Both the position numbers and the translations under genes were made by a program. This document shows, piece by piece, positions 61,977 to 64,000 of a DNA stretch of 64,000 nt. The notes beneath the pieces are model-generated. The model was not told the DNA's origin. It was given only the letters and a program-made list of their open reading frames with translations, and made no database searches. Within the stretch, counting starts at the first letter, position 1, and each line of letters starts with the position of its first letter. This stretch comes from JBGAPH01 sp046349955 (lineage in GTDB: Bacteria; Planctomycetota; Planctomycetia; Pirellulales; JBGAPH01). The stretch lies in NCBI GenBank assembly GCA_046349955.1, contig JAXMBI010000004.1, forward strand, positions 62,001-126,000, given 5' to 3'.

Positions 61977-64000
61977 CTAGCGTTGCCCTGCCATCGTCGC
62001 CTCGCGACGCCGGCTCGAACTGCGGCTCATCCGCTGCCGGCCGCTCTGAGCGTTGTTTTGCTGGCCGCTGGATGCGGCCGGGCGGAGCACACGAGCGAGC
62101 GTCGCCTCGAGCTCCAGAGCGTCGACGCCTCCCTTGAGGGCAACGACGGAGACCTTGCGCGTGGCGGACGACGCGTCGAGTTGTTCGATCATGTGAATGA
62201 CGTCGGGCAGCAGGATTTGCGGGGCCGACACGATTAGTTGATTCGCCGACTCGTCGATCCCCAGCGAGAGGGAGCCCTTGAACTGCGGACGCTTGCTCCG
62301 CGAGCCATACGAGCTGCGCCGCTGCTCCTGAGACTGGTTCTGGCCGAGCGCCCGGTCGTTGTCGCTGAGCAGGTCGCGATACACCTCCTTGACCATGCTG
62401 GCCAATTCGGCCGCCTGACCATGCTTGAGGGCAACAATCTGGGTGACCCGCGTCGTTTGCGGATCGACGCGTTCGGGACGGTCGTAGGTCTCGACCAGCC
62501 CCGCGATCTGCTCGAGCTGTTCGGGCGTGGCATGCTGCACGAGTACGGTGTTGGTGTCGGAATCGGAGATGAACCGCAGGGGCTGCCGTTCGGAGAGCCG
62601 CGGCCGATCCTCGTCGTCGCGACGCCGGCGGCCGGAGTCGTCCTCCGCGCCGAACACGTCTTCCAAATTCATCCGCACGAGAAAGGCGTTGGCGTGCTCG
62701 AGCTGGAACACCCGAAAGTCTTCCCCCTTGGGTAAAAGCCCTGCGAGAAGCTGGTCGAAGCGATCGAGGGCCTCGGGATCGGGCGAGGTGACGATCAGGC
62801 GGCCGTCGGGGCCGGGGGCGACGCGAACCGGGGCGGCGGTCCCCGTCGGTCGCTGGGAGGGTGAATCGCCTTCCTGAACCGGCGAGGGCAGCGCGTCCTT
62901 CGCGGCCTCCGGCTGCTCAGCCGCGGCAACCACGGCCGCCAGCGCCACGCTCAACGGCTGCTTCACCAAAATGAACGGGTCGCGCCGCAGCGGCGATTCC
63001 TGCTCGAGAGCCATCGGCGCTCGGTCGTGGGGCGGCTCCACGGTCGCGGCTTTCGACTGCGGCGCCGTGCGCCCTGTGGCCGCCGGCGCCGACGCCGGCG
63101 GTGCGGCTCCGGGGGGCACGATTTCCAGCGGGTTGTTGCCTTCGGTGGGCCACAGCCGCTGCAGTTGCTCGAGCAACTCTGCGGGCCGCTTCCCGCGGGT
63201 ATCGAGCACACGCACGAGCGGCGGCCGCTTGGCCTCGTCAGCCTCGAGCCCCAGTTTGGCGGTCAGTTCGCGCACTTGGGCTAGCTCGTCTTCGGTGCCG
63301 CAAACGACGATCTGATTGCGGGCGACATCCGCCTCGACACAGAAGCGATCGCCCCGGTTGTTCGTGCGCGCGCTCCCGGAGCGGCCGAAGATGTATTCGA
63401 TCGTGCCGGCAATCTCGTCGGCGGGAATGGCGCCGGTGCGAATCACCTCGAAGCGGCGTCCGCCCGTGTCGAGTTGCTGCACCAGCGAGGCGATCAGCAG
63501 TTGATCGTTGGGGGGCGCGTACGCGATCAGGGTGCGGTTGTTTTCATCGGCTTCGAGCCGCGTGCTGGCGTCGAGCTTGCCATTGGAACGCAGTTGCTCG
63601 AGCAGACTCGCCACACGCTGCGGGGCGATCTCCGGCAGCCGGTAGGTGCGCATGCGGGCGGCGCTCGCCAGGGGCGAGAGGGTCTCCCGCGGCGGCTGAT
63701 CGAGCGCCTCGACCGCCTGCTTGATCAACACCATCTGATCGGGGGGCGCGTTGGCCAGCACGCTGTTGTCCTGCTCGTTGGCCACAATGCGGACCTGCGG
63801 CGGCTGCTTCGTGAGCTGCTGCGCATCTTTGCCGAGTTGCTTGAACAGCTCGGTCTTCATCCGCGTTTCTTCGATCGCCAGCTCGGTGCGGCCCTGGCGG
63901 CCGCGCTGCGGTTCGACGCCCACCAGGTCGCGCAGCTTCTCCGCGACGTCGGTGGCCCGGGCATGCTGCAGGCGGAACTCGAGCACCATGCGCTCCTGAG
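61977..64000 (-). CDS. Protein of repeated secretin N-domains without a secretin barrel, partial
   Basis: 673 residues are in the window; the frame is still open at 63998 and the sequence there (MVLEFRLQHARATDVAEKL) looks mid-domain, so the N-terminus lies outside. About five or six NolW/secretin N1-like modules follow one another, each of the type 'strand-helix-AxxVxxxLxxL...NxLIVxAxxxxxxxIxxLIxQLD', for example RTYRLPEIAPQRVASLLEQL, TQIVALKHGQAAELASMVKE and NQLIVSAPQILLPDVIHMIE. The last ends in KVSVVALKGGVDALELEATL and an Arg/Ser-rich tail. The C-terminal outer-membrane barrel domain of GspD/PilQ is absent. Probably periplasmic, perhaps a scaffold or secretion-system accessory. Confidence 0.8.
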   Translation of the reverse strand, partial: QERMVLEFRLQHARATDVAEKLRDLVGVEPQRGRQGRTELAIEETRMKTELFKQLGKDAQQLTKQPPQVRIVANEQDNSVLANAPPDQMVLIKQAVEALDQPPRETLSPLASAARMRTYRLPEIAPQRVASLLEQLRSNGKLDASTRLEADENNRTLIAYAPPNDQLLIASLVQQLDTGGRRFEVIRTGAIPADEIAGTIEYIFGRSGSARTNNRGDRFCVEADVARNQIVVCGTEDELAQVRELTAKLGLEADEAKRPPLVRVLDTRGKRPAELLEQLQRLWPTEGNNPLEIVPPGAAPPASAPAATGRTAPQSKAATVEPPHDRAPMALEQESPLRRDPFILVKQPLSVALAAVVAAAEQPEAAKDALPSPVQEGDSPSQRPTGTAAPVRVAPGPDGRLIVTSPDPEALDRFDQLLAGLLPKGEDFRVFQLEHANAFLVRMNLEDVFGAEDDSGRRRRDDEDRPRLSERQPLRFISDSDTNTVLVQHATPEQLEQIAGLVETYDRPERVDPQTTRVTQIVALKHGQAAELASMVKEVYRDLLSDNDRALGQNQSQEQRRSSYGSRSKRPQFKGSLSLGIDESANQLIVSAPQILLPDVIHMIEQLDASSATRKVSVVALKGGVDALELEATLARVLRPAASSGQQNNAQSGRQRMSRSSSRRREATMAGQR

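Overview
The window is high-GC, gene-dense bacterial chromosome, most likely from a planctomycete of the Pirellulales type. Pointers: a very large secreted protein joining a beta-propeller, HEAT repeats and a PVC-type CxxCH haem domain; two DUF1573 proteins; two PEP-CTERM proteins, one with dockerin repeats; a secreted subtilase with a planctomycete-style LExR...LS N-terminus; a fused SecDF; Gly/Trp/Tyr-rich secreted proteins; and several families of intergenic palindromic repeats. No rRNA, tRNA, CRISPR array, prophage or insertion sequence was seen. The taxonomic call rests on family content only.

Layout. 1-3100: an NAD-dependent epimerase (cut by the window edge) and a Xer recombinase run leftwards, divergent from an acyltransferase. 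3313-13483: secreted and envelope genes (subtilase, WHDDLWWY-domain protein, YflT-like stress protein, DUF4142 protein, DcaP-like porin, Gly-rich TPR protein, SnoaL-like protein). 13762-18582: two ion-coupled transporters (SLC13 type and AbgT) followed by an M20 peptidase, plausibly uptake and hydrolysis of small amide-linked compounds. 18583-19433: an array of REP-like hairpins with a small DUF7668 gene lodged inside it. 19442-27367, all leftward: a LeuB-family dehydrogenase, a small membrane protein, a TGS GTPase, a tetrahaem lipoprotein with its DUF1573 partner, and an O-antigen-ligase/TPR membrane protein. 27496-33794: CBS-domain protein coupled to a Tat-exported protein, a Cys-rich lipoprotein, a dockerin/PEP-CTERM protein, a PA0069-type radical SAM protein and an outer-membrane protein. 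33963-38605: the giant PVC haem protein and a DUF433/VapC45-like toxin-antitoxin pair.

38655-45336: a phosphate-selective-type porin, hisF, then a PilT-like ATPase, a membrane-anchored GspE homologue whose ATPase motifs are all destroyed, and a CvpA-like membrane protein. 45532-54490: DUF1573 protein, thioredoxin-NHL protein, GH53-like glycosidase, class-C beta-lactamase-fold hydrolase, SDR, SIS isomerase and a second PEP-CTERM protein. 54712-59427: yajC and secDF plus an unknown membrane protein. 59472-64000: a second WHDDLWWY protein, a second porin O/P paralogue, and a protein built of secretin N-domains without a secretin barrel (cut by the window edge).

The best candidates for something new are the pseudo-ATPase partnered with a live PilT-type ATPase and CvpA protein (41518-45336), the REP-hairpin array that has taken in a gene (18583-19433), and the barrel-less secretin-domain protein (61977-64000). 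Start codons were chosen by eye from ribosome-binding sites, signal peptides and family lengths. All functions are family inferences made without database searches.
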